From Mesostigma viride (lineage: Eukaryota > Streptophyta > Mesostigmatophyceae > Mesostigmatales > Mesostigmataceae): a DNA stretch of 30,419 nt. Numbering within the stretch: position 1 is the first letter of the stretch; every line of letters begins with the position of its first letter. Shown one piece after another: positions 1-11,985 of the stretch. The position numbers were made by a program, and so were the translations under genes. The notes under the pieces are model-generated. The model worked only from the letters and a program-made list of their open reading frames with translations. It was not told where the DNA came from and did no database searches. Where the stretch lies: positions 1 through 30,419 of the forward strand of contig RPFO01001321.1 of the NCBI GenBank assembly GCA_009746045.1. The letters run 5' to 3'.

Positions 1-500
1 AACAACTGTGATGTGCGACGAAGGGTCTCGAGGTCTCAGTTGGTCGTTGTCACGTGCACTGACCACCTTCTTGTACGGTCCCTTGCCGGAAACAACTGTG
101 ATGTGCGACGAAGGGCTCGGGACGTCTTTATGTTGGTCGTTGTCACGTGCACTGCACCCCCTTCTTCTTGTACGGTCGCCTGCCGTGAAACAACTGTGAT
201 CTGCGACTAAGGGCTCGGGAGGTCTTTATGTTGGTCGTTGTCACGTGCACTGCACCCTTCCTCTTGTACGGTCCTGCAGTGAAACAACTTGATGTGCGAC
301 TAAGGGCTCGGGAGGTCTTGTTGTTGGTCGTTGCCATATGCACTGCACTACCTTCCCCTTGTACTGTCCCTGCCTTGAAACAACTTGATGTGTGACTAAG
401 GGCTAGTGAGGTCTTTATGTTGGTTGTTGTCACGTGCACTGCACCCCCTTCTTCTTGTACTGTCCCTTGCCGTGAAACAACTGCGATGTGCGACTAAGGG
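1..500. repeat. Indel-rich left edge of the array
   Basis: Units 1 to 3 align with 2,698-2,990 through the shared variants GACGAAGGG, CTCGAGGTCTC, GGGACGTC and GTGATCTGCG, but with many single-base gains and losses. Examples are GGGTCTCGAGG for GGGCTCTCGAGG, GTCTCAGTTGG for GTCTCTATGTTGG, CACTGACCACC for CACTGCACCACC, and GTCCCTTGCCGGAAAC for GTCCCTGCCGTGAAAC. Similar slips continue to about 500 (CAACTTGATG twice, GTCCCTTGCC, CTCGGGAGTC). The interior of the array has far fewer. The likeliest reading is a poorly corrected sequence end rather than biology. Nothing else is present here. Confidence 0.6.
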
Positions 501-2890
501 CTCGGGAGTCTTTATGTTGGTCGTTGTCACTTGCACTGCACCACCTTCCTCTTGTACGGTCCCTGCCGTGAAACAACTGTGATGTGCGACCAAGGGCTCG
601 GGAGGTCTTGATGTTGTTTGATGTCACGTGCACTGCACCACCTTCTTCTTGTACGGTCCCTGCAGTGAAACAACTGTGATGTGCGACTAAGGGCTCGGAG
701 GTCTTGTTGTTGGTCGTTGCCATATGCACTGCACTACCTTCCCCTTGTACTGTCCCTGCCTTGAAACAACTGTGATGTGTGACTAAGGGCTAGTGAGGTC
801 TTTATGTTGGTTGTTGTCACGTGCACTGCACCCCCTTCTTCTTGTACTGTCCCTGCCGTGAAACAACTGCGATGTGCGACTAAGGGCTCGGGAGGTCTTG
901 ATGTTGTTTGATGTCACGTGCACTGCACCACCTTCTTCTTGTACGGTCCCTGCAGTGAAACAACTGTGATGTGCGACTAAGGGCTCGGGAGGTCTTTATG
1001 TTGGTCGTTGCCATATGCACTGCACTACCTTCCCCTTGTACTGTCCCTGCCTTGAAACAACTGTGATGTGTGACTAAGGGCTAGTGAGGTCTTTATGTTG
1101 GTTGTTGTCACGTGCACTGCACCCCCTTCTTCTTGTACTGTCCCTGCCGTGAAACAACTGCGATGTGCGACTAAGGGCTCGGGAGGTCTTTATGTTGGTC
1201 GTGGTCACGTGCACTGCACCACCTTCCTCTTGTACGGTCCCTGCCGTGAAACAACTGTGATGTGCGACTAAGGGCTCGCGATGTCTTTATGTTGGTCGTT
1301 GTCACGTGTGCTGCACCACCTTCTTCTTGTACGGTCCCTGCCTTGAAACAACTGCGATGTGCGACTAAGGGCTCGGGAGGTCTTGATGTTGGTTGTTGTC
1401 ACGTGCACTGCACCCCCTTCTTCTTGTACGGTCCCTGCCGTGAAACAACTGTGATGTGCGACCAAGGGCTCGGGAGGTCTTTATGTTGGTTGTTGTCACG
1501 TGCACTGCACCACCTTCCTCTTGTACGGTCCCTGCCGTGAAACAACTGTGATGTGCGACAAGGGCTCGGGAGGTCTTTATGTTGGTCGTTGTCACGTGCA
1601 CTGCACCCCCGTCTTCTTGTACTGTCCCTGCCGTGAAACAACTGTGATGTGCGACTAAGGGCTCGGGAGGTCTTTATGTTGGTTGTTGTCACGTACACTG
1701 CACCACCTTCTTCTTGTGCGGTCCCTGCCTTAAAACAACTGCGATGCGCGACTAAGGGCTCGGGAGGTCTTTATGTTGGTCGTGGGCACATGCACTGCAC
1801 CACCTTCTTCTTGTACTGTCCCTGCCGTGAAACAACTGTGATGTGCCACTAAGGGCTCGTGAGGTCTTTATGTTGGTTGTTGTCACCTGCACTGCACCAC
1901 CTTCTTCTTGTTTGGTCCCTGCCGTGAAACAACTGTGATGTGTGACTAAGGGCTCGGGACGTCTTTATGTTGGTCGTTGTCACGTGCACTGCACCACCTT
2001 CTTCTTGTATGGTCCCTGCCGTGAAACAACTGTGATGTGCGACTAAGGGCTCGCGATGTCTTTATGTTGGTCGTTGTCACGTGTGCTGCACCACCTTCTT
2101 CTTGTACGGTCCCTGCCTTGAAACAACTGCGATGTGCGACTAAGGGCTCGGGAGGTCTTGATGTTGGTTGTTGTCACGTGCACTGCACCCCTTCTTCTTG
2201 TACGGTCCCTGCCGTGAAACAACTGTGATGTGCGACCAAGGGCTCGGGAGGTCTTTATGTTGGTCGTTGTCACGTGCACTGCACCACCTTCTTCTTGTAC
2301 GGTCCCTGCCTTGAAACAACTGTGATGTGCGACTAAGGGCTCGGGAGGTCTTTATGTGGTCGTTGTCACGTGCACTGCACCCCTTCTTCTTGTATGGTCC
2401 CTGCCGTGAAACAACTGTGATGTGCGACCAAGGGCTCGGGACTCTATGTTGGTCGTTGTCACGTGCACTGCACCCCTTCTTCTTGTACGGTCCCTGCCGT
2501 GAAACAACTGTGATGTGCGACCAAGGGCTCGGGAGGTCTTTATGTTGGTCGTTGTCACGTGCACTGCACCACCTTCTCCTTGTACTGTCCCTGCCTAGAA
2601 ACAACTGCGATGTGCGACTAAGGGCTCGTGAGGTCTTTATGTTGGTCGTTGCCACGTGCATGCACCACCTTCTTCTTGTACGGTCCCTGCCGTGAAACAA
2701 CTGTGATGTGCGACGAAGGGCTCTCGAGGTCTCTATGTTGGTCGTTGTCACGTGCACTGCACCACCTTCTTGTACGGTCCCTGCCGTGAAACAACTGTGA
2801 TGTGCGACGAAGGGCTCGGGACGTCTTTATGTTGGTCGTTGTCACGTGCACTGCACCCCCTTCTTCTTGTACGGTCCCTGCCGTGAAACA
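290..2890 (+). repeat. Duplicated satellite block, copy 1 (partner 9,284-11,985)
   Basis: The order of variant units here matches that of 9,284-11,985. The CATATG units at 721 and 1,012 match those at 9,715 and 10,006. GCTCGCGATG at about 1,270 matches about 10,264. The GCGATGCGCGAC and GTGGGCACATGC unit pair near 1,740-1,790 matches 10,832-10,882. The odd GTGCATGCACC near 2,657 matches 11,755. The offset is 8,994 before about 1,450 and 9,092 after it. That is one extra unit in the second copy plus a one-base loss in this one (GCGACAAGGG at 1,555). It diverges after about 2,890. Confidence 0.8.
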
Positions 2891-3300
2891 ACTGTGATCT
2901 GCGACTAAGGGCTCGGGAGGTCTTTATGTTGGTCGTTGTCACGTGCACTGCACCACCTTCCTCTTGTACGGTCCCTGCCGTGAAACAACTGCGATGTGCG
3001 ACTAAGGGCTCGGGACGTCTTTATGTTGGTCGTTGTCACGTGCGCTGCACCACCTTCTTCTTGTACGGTCCCTGCCTTGAAACAACTGTGATGTGCGACT
3101 AAGGGCTCGGGAGGTCTTTATGTTGGTTGTTGTCACGTGCACTGCACCATCTTCTTCTTGTACGGTCCCTGCAGTGAAACAACTGTGATGTGCGACTAAG
3201 GGCTCGGGAGGTCTTGTTGTTGGTCGTTGCCATATGCACTGCACTACCTTCCCCTTGTACTGTCCCTGCCTTGAAACAACTGTGATGTGCGACCAAGGGC
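2890..3300 (+). repeat. Mixed monomers between recognisable blocks
   Basis: Ordinary 97-bp units with no gene or other element. They include a GGGACGTC unit, a CACCATCTTC unit and one CATATG unit (3,231). I could not place them in a longer repeating series. Confidence 0.6.
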
Positions 3301-4286
3301 TCGGGAGGTCTTGATGTTGTTTGATGTCACGTGCACTGCACCACCTTCTTCTTGTACGGTCCCTGCAGTGAAACAACTGTGATGTGCGACTAAGGGCTCG
3401 GGAGGTCTTGTTGTTGGTCGTTGCCATATGCACTGCACTACCTTCCCCTTGTACTGTCCCTGCCTTGAAACAACTGTGATGTGTGACTAAGGGCTAGTGA
3501 GGTCTTTATGTTGGTTGTTGTCACGTGCACTGCACCACCTTCTTCTTGTACGGTCCTGCCGTGAAACAACTGCGATGTGCGACTAAGGGCTCGGAGGTCT
3601 TTATGTTGGTCGTGGTCACGTGCACTGCACCACCTTCCTCTTGTACGGTCCCTGCCGTGAAACAACTGTGATGTGCGACCAAGGGCTCGGGAGGTCTTTA
3701 TGTTGGTTGTTGTCACGTGCACTGCACCCCCTTCTTCTTGTACGGTCCCTGCCGTAAAACAACTGTGATCTGCGACTAAGGGCTCGGGAGGTCTTTATGT
3801 TGGTCGTGGTCACGTGCACTGCACCACCTTCCTCTTGTACGGTCCCTGCCGTGAAACAACTGTGATGTGCGACCAAGGGCTCGGGAGGTCTTTATGTTGG
3901 TCGTTGTCACGTGCACTGCACCACCTTCTTCTTTTACGGTCCCTGCCGTGAAACAACTGTGATGTGCGACCAAGGGCTCGGGAGGTCTTTATGTTGGTTG
4001 TTGTCACGTACACTGCACCACCTTCTTCTTGTGCGGTCCCTGCCTTAAAACAACTGCGATGCGCGACTAAGGGCTCGGGAGGTCTTTATGTTGGTCGTGG
4101 GCACATGCACTGCACCACCTTCTTCTTGTACTGTCCCTGCCGTGAAACAACTGTGATGTGCCACTAAGGGCTCGTGAGGTCTTTATGTTGGTTGTTGTCA
4201 CCTGCACTGCACCACCTTCTTCTTGTTTGGTCCCTGCCGTGAAACAACTGTGATGTGTGACTAAGGGCTCGGGACGTCTTTATGTT
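3300..4286 (+). repeat. Relative of the 16-unit higher-order repeat (partial copy)
   Basis: The unit order matches 5,040-6,126 at an offset of 1,740, growing to 1,837 after the unit near 3,900, so this copy has one unit fewer. Shared landmarks are the GTTGTTTGATGTC unit (3,316), the GCTAGTGAGG unit (about 3,492), GCCGTAAAACAAC (about 3,751), GCGATGCGCGAC with GTGGGCACATGC (about 4,060-4,105), GTGCCACTAAGG (about 4,158) and CTTGTTTGGTCC (about 4,223). It ends where the GGGACGTC unit switches to TTGTTTGATGTC. Confidence 0.72.
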
Positions 4287-4819
4287 GTTTGATGTCACGT
4301 GCACTGCACCATCTTCTTCTTGTACGGTCCCTGCAGTGAAACAACTGTGATGTGCGACTAAGGGCTCGGGAGGTCTTGTTGTTGGTCGTTGCCATATGCA
4401 CTGCACTACCTTCCCCTTGTACTGTCCCTGCCTTGAAACAACTGTGATGTGCGACTAAGGGCTCGAGAGGTCTTTATGTTGTTTGATGTCACGTGCACTG
4501 CACCATCTTCTTCTTGTACGGTCCCTGCAGTGAAACAACTGTGATGTGCGACTAAGGGCTCGGGAGGTCTTGTTGTTGGTCGTTGCCATATGCACTGCAC
4601 TACCTTCCCCTTGTACTGTCCCTGCCTTGAAACAACTGTGATGTGTGACTAAGGGCTAGTGAGGTGTTTATGTTGGTTGTTGTCACGTGCACTGCACCCC
4701 CTTCTTCTTGTACGGTCCCTGCCGTGAAACAACTGTGATCTGCGACTAAGGGCTCGGGAGGTCTTTATGTTGGTCGTGGTCACGTGCACTGCACCACCTT
4801 CTTGTTCTTTCCCTGCCTT
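4287..4819 (+). repeat. Mixed monomers including a local dimer duplication
   Basis: A two-unit module, TTGTTTGATGTC followed by CATATG, occurs twice in a row here (CATATG at 4,393 and 4,587, exactly 194 bp apart). Both carry the CACCATCTTC variant, so this is a recent dimer-scale duplication. It is followed by GCTAGTGAGGTG and GTGATCTGCG units and one unit with CTTGTTCTTTCC, shared with 8,960. No coding or other element seen. Confidence 0.65.
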
Positions 4820-6368
4820 GAAACAACTGTGATGTGCGACGAAGGGCTCGGGAGGTCTTTATGTTGGTTGTTGTCACGTGCACTGCACCACCTTCTTCTT
4901 GTACGGTCCCTGCCGTGAAACAACTGTGATATGGACTAAGGGCTCGGGAGGTCTTTGTGTTGGTCGTTGTCACGTGCACTGCACCACCTTCTTCTTGTAC
5001 GGTCCCCGCCGTGAAACAACTGCGATGTGCGACTAAGGGCTCGGGAGGTCTTGATGTTGTTTGATGTCACGTGCACTGCACCACCTTCTTCTTGTACGGT
5101 CCCTGCAGTGAAACAACTGTGATGTGCGACTAAGGGCTCGGGAGGTCTTGTTGTTGGTCGTTGCCCTATGCACTGCACTACCTTCCTTGTACTGTCCCTG
5201 CCTTGAAACAACTGTGATGTGTGACTAAGGGCTAGTGAGGTCTTTATGTTGGTTGTTGTCACGTGCACTGCACCACCTTCTTCTTGTACGGTCCCTGCCG
5301 TGAAACAACTGCGATGTGCGACTAAGGGCTCGGGAGGTCTTTATGTTGGTCGTGGTCACGTGCACTGCACCACCTTCCTCTTGTACGGTCCCTGCCGTGA
5401 AACAACTGTGATGTGCGACCAAGGGCTCGGGAGGTCTTTATGTTGGTTGTTGTCACGTGCACTGCACCCCCTTCTTCTTGTACGGTCCCTGCCGTAAAAC
5501 AACTGTGATCTGCGACTAAGGGCTCGGGAGGTCTTTATGTTGGTCGTGGTCACGTGCACTGCACCACCTTCCTCTTGTACGGTCCCTGCCGTGAAACAAC
5601 TGTGATGTGCGACCAAGGGCTCGGGAGGTCTTTATGTTGGTCGTTGTCACGTGCACTGCACCCCCTTCTTCTTGTACTGTCCCTGCCGTGAAACAACTGT
5701 GATGTGCGACCAAGGGCTCGGGAGGTCTTTATGTTGGTCGTTGTCACGTGCACTGCACCCCCGTCTTCTTGTACTGTCCCTGCAGTGAAACAACTGTGAT
5801 GTGCGACTAAGGGCTCGGGAGGTCTTTATGTTGGTTGTTGTCACGTACACTGCACCACCTTCTTCTTGTGCGGTCCCTGCCTTAAAACAACTGCGATGCG
5901 CGACTAAGGGCTCGGGAGGTCTTTATGTTGGTCGTGGGCACATGCACTGCACCACCTTCTTCTTGTACTGTCCCTGCCGTGAAACAACTGTGATGTGCCA
6001 CTAAGGGCTCGTGAGGTCTTTATGTTGGTTGTTGTCACCTGCACTGCACCACCTTCTTCTTGTTTGGTCCCTGCCGTGAAACAACTGTGATGTGTGACTA
6101 AGGGCTCGGGACGTCTTTATGTTGGTCGTTGTCACGTGCACTGCACCACCTTCTTCTTGTATGGTCCCTGCCGTGAAACAACTGTGATGTGCGACTAAGG
6201 GCTCGCGATGTCTTTATGTTGGTCGTTGTCACGTGTGCTGCACCACCTTCTTCTTGTACGGTCCCTCCCGTGAAACAACTGCGATGTGTGACCAAGGGCT
6301 CGTGAGGTCTTTATGTTGGTTGTTGTCACCTGCACTGCACCACCTTCTTCTTGTTTGGTCCCTGCCGT
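4820..6368 (+). repeat. 16-mer higher-order repeat, copy A
   Basis: The next 1,549 bases (6,369-7,917) repeat this segment almost base for base; 1,549 is 16 units less 3 bp. Landmarks shared at offset 1,549-1,550 are the short GTGATATGGACTAAGG unit (4,927), the GTCCCCGCC unit (5,004), GTTGTTTGATGTC (5,056), GCTAGTGAGG (5,231), GCCGTAAAAC (5,491), GCGATGCGCGAC (5,892), GTGCCACTAAGG (5,996) and GCTCGCGATG (6,201). In this copy the CATATG site has become CCTATG (5,166). The two copies lie directly next to each other, as expected of recent tandem amplification of a 16-unit block. Confidence 0.85.
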
Positions 6369-7917
6369 GAAACAACTGTGATGTGCGACGAAGGGCTCGG
6401 GAGGTCTTTATGTTGGTTGTTGTCACGTGCACTGCACCACCTTCTTCTTGTACGGTCCCTGCCGTGAAACAACTGTGATATGGACTAAGGGCTCGGGAGG
6501 TCTTTGTGTTGGTCGTTGTCACGTGCACTGCACCACCTTCTTCTTGTACGGTCCCCGCCGTGAAACAACTGCGATGTGCGACTAAGGGCTCGGGAGGTCT
6601 TGATGTTGTTTGATGTCACGTGCACTGCACCACCTTCTTCTTGTACGGTCCCTGCAGTGAAACAACTGTGATGTGCGACTAAGGGCTCGGGAGGTCTTGT
6701 TGTTGGTCGTTGCCATATGCACTGCACTACCTTCCCTTGTACTGTCCCTGCCTTGAAACAACTGTGATGTGTGACTAAGGGCTAGTGAGGTCTTTATGTT
6801 GGTTGTTGTCACGTGCACTGCACCCCCTTCTTCTTGTACTGTCCCTGCCGTGAAACAACTGCGATGTGCGACGAAGGGCTCGGGAGGTCTTTATGTTGGT
6901 CGTGGTCACGTGCACTGCACCACCTTCCTCTTGTACGGTCCCTGCCGTGAAACAACTGTGATGTGCGACCAAGGGCTCGGGAGGTCTTTATGTTGGTTGT
7001 TGTCACGTGCACTGCACCCCCTTCTTCTTGTACGGTCCCTGCCGTAAAACAACTGTGATCTGCGACTAAGGGCTCGGGAGGTCTTTATGTTGGTCGTGGT
7101 CACGTGCACTGCACCACCTTCCTCTTGTACGGTCCCTGCCGTGAAACAACTGTGATGTGCGACCAAGGGCTCGGGAGGTCTTTATGTTGGTCGTTGTCAC
7201 GTGCACTGCACCCCTTCTTCTTGTACTGTCCCTGCCGTGAAACAACTGTGATGTGCGACCAAGGGCTCGGGAGGTCTTTATGTTGGTCGTTGTCACGTGC
7301 ACTGCACCCCCGTCTTCTTGTACTGTCCCTGCAGTGAAACAACTGTGATGTGCGACTAAGGGCTCGGGAGGTCTTTATGTTGGTTGTTGTCACGTACACT
7401 GCACCACCTTCTTCTTGTACGGTCCCTGCCTTAAAACAACTGCGATGCGCGACTAAGGGCTCGGGAGGTCTTTATGTTGGTCGTGGGCACATGCACTGCA
7501 CCACCTTCTTCTTGTACTGTCCCTGCCGTGAAACAACTGTGATGTGCCACTAAGGGCTCGTGAGGTCTTTATGTTGGTTGTTGTCACCTGCACTGCACCA
7601 CCTTCTTCTTGTACGGTCCCTGCCGTGAAACAACTGTGATGTGTGACTAAGGGCTCGGGACGTCTTTATGTTGGTCGTTGTCACGTGCACTGCACCACCT
7701 TCTTCTTGTATGGTCCCTGCCGTGAAACAACTGTGATGTGCGACTAAGGGCTCGCGATGTCTTTATGTTGGTCGTTGTCACGTGTGCTGCACCACCTTCT
7801 TCTTGTACGGTCCCTGCCGTGAAACAACTGCGATGTGTGACCAAGGGCTCGTGAGGTCTTTATGTTGGTTGTTGTCACCTGCACTGCACCACCTTCTTCT
7901 TGTTTGGTCCCTGCCGT
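6369..7917 (+). repeat. 16-mer higher-order repeat, copy B
   Basis: Immediate tandem copy of 4,820-6,368. It keeps the CATATG unit (6,714) that copy A has altered. At its left edge the flanking sequence of copy A (CTTGTTCTTTCC) is replaced by CTTGTTTGGTCC, which defines the junction at 6,369. At its right edge the array goes to GTGTGACTAAGG and GGGACGTC instead of GACGAAGGG, which defines the end at 7,917. Differences from copy A are a few substitutions and single-base indels. Confidence 0.85.
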
Positions 7918-8841
7918 GAAACAACTGTGATGTGTGACTAAGGGCTCGGGACGTCTTTATGTTGGTCGTTGTCACGTGCGCTGCACCCCCTTCTTTTTGT
8001 ACGGTCCCCGCCGTGAAACAACTGTGATGTGCGACTAAGGGCTAGTGAGGTCTTTATGTTGGTTGTTGTCACGTGCACTGCACCCCCTTCTTCTGGTACT
8101 GTCCCTGCCGTGAAACAACTGTGATGTGCGACCAAGGGCTCGGGAGGTCTTTATGTTGGTCGTTGTCACGTGCACTGCATCACCTTCTTCTTGTACTGTC
8201 ACTGCCTTGAAACAACTGTGATGTGCGACTAAGGGCACGGGAGGTCTTTATGTTGGTCCTTGTCACGTGCACTGCACCACCTTCTTCTTGTACGGTCCCT
8301 GCCGTGAAACAACTGTGATGTGCGACTAAGGGCTCGGGAGGTCTTTATGTTGGACGTTGTCACGTGTGCTGCACCCCCTTCTTCTTGTACTGTCACTGCC
8401 TTGAAACAACTGTGATGTGCGACTAAGGGCACGGGAGGTCTTTATGTTGGTCCTTGTCACGTGCACTGCATCACCTTCTTCTTGTACTGTCACTGCCTTG
8501 AAACAACTGTGATGTGCGACTTAGGGCTCGGGACGTCTTTATGTTGGTCGTTGTCACGTGTGCTGCACCCCCTTCTTCTTGTACGGTCCCTGCCAGAAAA
8601 CAACTGTGATGTGCGACCAAGGGCTCGGGAGGTCTTTATGTTGGTTGTTGTCACGTGCGCTGCACCACCTTCTTCTTGTACGGTCCCTGCCGTGAAACAA
8701 CTGTGATCTGCGACTAAGGGCTCGGGAGGTCTTTATGTTGGTCGTTGTCACGTGCACTGCACCACCTTCCTCTTGTACTGTCCCTGCCTTGAAACAACTG
8801 CGATGTGCGACTAAGGGCTCGGGAGGTCTTTATGTTGGTTG
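7918..8841 (+). repeat. Mixed monomers with a GGGCACGGG dimer
   Basis: Ordinary units. A unit with TGTCACTGCC and GGGCACGGGAGG occurs twice, 194 bp apart (starting 8,209 and 8,403), with TTGGTCCTTGTC in both. TGTCACTGCC occurs a third time, followed by GCGACTTAGG (8,500). This indicates a local two-unit duplication. No gene or other element seen. Confidence 0.65.
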
Positions 8842-9514
8842 TTGTCACTTGCACTGCACCCCCTTCTTCTTGTACGGTCCCTGCCGTGAAACAACTGTGA
8901 TCTGCGACTAAGGGCTCGGGAGGTCTTTATGTTGGTCGTGGTCACGTGCACTGCACCACCTTCTTGTTCTTTCCCTGCCTTGAAACAACTGTGATGTGCG
9001 ACGAAGGGCTCGGGAGGTCTTTATGTTGGTCCTTGTCACGTGCACTGCACCACCTTCTTCTTGTACGGTCCCTGCCGTGAAACAACTGTGATATGGACTA
9101 AGGGCTCGGGAGGTCTTTGTGTTGGTCGTTGTCACGTGCACTGCACCACCTTCTTCTTGTACGGTCCCCGCCGTGAAACAACTGCGATGTGCGACTAAGG
9201 GCTCGGGAGGTCTTGATGTTGTTTGATGTCACGTGCACTGCACCACCTTCTTCTTGTACGGTCCCTGCAGTGAAACAACTGTGATGTGCGACTAAGGGCT
9301 CGGGAGGTCTTGTTGTTGGTCGTTGCCATATGCACTGCACTACCTTCCCCTTGTACTGTCCCTGCCTTGAAACAACTGTGATGTGTGACTAAGGGCTAGT
9401 GAGGTCTTTATGTTGGTTGTTGTCACGTGCACTGCACCCCCTTCTTCTTGTACTGTCCCTGCCGTGAAACAACTGCGATGTGCGACTAAGGGCTCGGGAG
9501 GTCTTTATGTTGGT
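8842..9514 (+). repeat. Partial third copy of the 16-mer region
   Basis: Matches 4,680-5,351 at an offset of about 4,162-4,164. Shared landmarks are GTGATCTGCG, CTTGTTCTTTCC (8,961), GTGATATGGACTAAGG (9,089), GTCCCCGCC (9,166), GTTGTTTGATGTC (9,218) and CATATG (9,327). It spans about seven units and then continues into the 9,284-11,985 block, so the two blocks overlap at the CATATG module. Confidence 0.7.
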
Positions 9515-11985
9515 CGTTGTCACTTGCACTGCACCACCTTCCTCTTGTACGGTCCCTGCCGTGAAACAACTGTGATGTGCGACCAAGGGCTCGGGAGGTC
9601 TTGATGTTGTTTGATGTCACGTGCACTGCACCACCTTCTTCTTGTACGGTCCCTGCAGTGAAACAACTGTGATGTGCGACTAAGGGCTCGGGAGGTCTTG
9701 TTGTTGGTCGTTGCCATATGCACTGCACTACCTTCCCCTTGTACTGTCCCTGCCTTGAAACAACTGTGATGTGTGACTAAGGGCTAGTGAGGTCTTTATG
9801 TTGGTTGTTGTCACGTGCACTGCACCCCCTTCTTCTTGTACTGTCCCTGCCGTGAAACAATTGCGATGTGCGACTAAGGGCTCGGGAGGTCTTGATGTTG
9901 TTTGATGTCACGTGCACTGCACCACCTTCTTCTTGTACGGTCCCTGCAGTGAAACAACTGTGATGTGCGACTAAGGGCTCGGGAGGTCTTGTTGTTGGTC
10001 GTTGCCATATGCACTGCACTACCTTCCCCTTGTACTGTCCCTGCCTTGAAACAACTGTGATGTGTGACTAAGGGCTAGTGAGGTCTTTATGTTGGTTGTT
10101 GTCACGTGCACTGCACCCCCTTCTTCTTGTACTGTCCCTGCCGTGAAACAACTGCGATGTGCGACTAAGGGCTCGGGAGGTCTTTATGTTGGTCGTGGTC
10201 ACGTGCACTGCACCACCTTCCTCTTGTACGGTCCCTGCCGTGAAACAACTGTGATGTGCGACTAAGGGCTCGCGATGTCTTTATGTTGGTCGTTGTCACG
10301 TGTGCTGCACCACCTTCTTCTTGTACGGTCCCTGCCTTGAAACAACTGCGATGTGCGACTAAGGGCTCGGGAGGTCTTGATGTTGGTTGTTGTCACGTGC
10401 ACTGCACCCCCTTCTTCTTGTACGGTCCCTGCCGTGAAACAACTGTGATGTGCGACCAAGGGCTCGGGAGGTCTTTATGTTGGTTGTTGTCACGTGCACT
10501 GCACCCCCTTCTTCTTGTACGGTCCCTGCCGTAAAACAACTGTGATCTGCGACTAAGGGCTCGGGAGGTCTTTATGTTGGTCGTGGTCACGTGCACTGCA
10601 CCACCTTCCTCTTGTACGGTCCCTGCCGTGAAACAACTGTGATGTGCGACCAAGGGCTCGGGAGGTCTTTATGTTGGTCGTTGTCACGTGCACTGCACCC
10701 CCGTCTTCTTGTACTGTCCCTGCCGTGAAACAACTGTGATGTGCGACTAAGGGCTCGGGAGGTCTTTATGTTGGTTGTTGTCACGTACACTGCACCACCT
10801 TCTTCTTGTGCGGTCCCTGCCTTAAAACAACTGCGATGCGCGACTAAGGGCTCGGGAGGTCTTTATGTTGGTCGTGGGCACATGCACTGCACCACCTTCT
10901 TCTTGTACTGTCCCTGCCGTGAAACAACTGTGATGTGCCACTAAGGGCTCGTGAGGTCTTTATGTTGGTTGTTGTCACCTGCACTGCACCACCTTCTTCT
11001 TGTTTGGTCCCTGCCGTGAAACAACTGTGATGTGTGACTAAGGGCTCGGGACGTCTTTATGTTGGTCGTTGTCACGTGCACTGCACCACCTTCTTCTTGT
11101 ATGGTCCCTGCCGTGAAACAACTGTGATGTGCGACTAAGGGCTCGCGATGTCTTTATGTTGGTCGTTGTCACGTGTGCTGCACCACCTTCTTCTTGTACG
11201 GTCCCTGCCTTGAAACAACTGCGATGTGCGACTAAGGGCTCGGGAGGTCTTGATGTTGGTTGTTGTCACGTGCACTGCACCCCCTTCTTCTTGTACGGTC
11301 CCTGCCGTGAAACAACTGTGATGTGCGACCAAGGGCTCGGGAGGTCTTTATGTTGGTCGTTGTCACGTGCACTGCACCACCTTCTTCTTGTACGGTCCCT
11401 GCCTTGAAACAACTGTGATGTGCGACTAAGGGCTCGGGAGGTCTTTATGTGGTCGTTGTCACGTGCACTGCACCCCCTTCTTCTTGTATGGTCCCTGCCG
11501 TGAAACAACTGTGATGTGCGACCAAGGGCTCGGGAGGTCTCTATGTTGGTCGTTGTCACGTGCACTGCACCCCCTTCTTCTTGTACGGTCCCTGCCGTGA
11601 AACAACTGTGATGTGCGACCAAGGGCTCGGGAGGTCTTTATGTTGGTCGTTGTCACGTGCACTGCACCACCTTCTCCTTGTACTGTCCCTGCCTAGAAAC
11701 AACTGCGATGTGCGACTAAGGGCTCGTGAGGTCTTTATGTTGGTCGTTGCCACGTGCATGCACCACCTTCTTCTTGTACGGTCCCTGCCGTGAAACAACT
11801 GTGATGTGCGACTAAGGGCTCTCGAGGTCTCTATGTTGGTCGTTGTCACGTGCACTGCACCACCTTCTTGTACGGTCCCTGCCGTGAAACAACTGTGATG
11901 TGCGACGAAGGGCTCGGGACGTCTTTATGTTGGTCGTTGTCACGTGCACTGCACCCCCTTCTTCTTGTATGGTCCCTGCCGTGAA
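9284..11985 (+). repeat. Duplicated satellite block, copy 2 (partner 290-2,890)
   Basis: Same series of about 28 units as 290-2,890, with one additional unit near 10,480-10,580 (the GCCGTAAAACAACTGTGATC unit also seen in the blocks at 3.6, 5.5 and 7.0 kb). The two copies are nearly identical over most of their length and lie about 6.4 kb apart, with the 16-unit higher-order repeat between them. Inferred: one segment of the array was copied to a second place, or a larger repeat containing both was formed and later interrupted. Confidence 0.8.

Noticed and set aside
2140-2757. Longest open frame (205 codons, minus strand) and about 150 shorter ones
   Set aside because: They are frame-shifted readings of the same non-coding unit. 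Because 97 is not a multiple of three, the frame rotates each unit. Frames stay open only where CCAAGGG replaces CTAAGGG (removing a minus-strand stop) or where an indel resets the frame. The same peptides recur in different frames across the array, with no start signals, domains or codon pattern.
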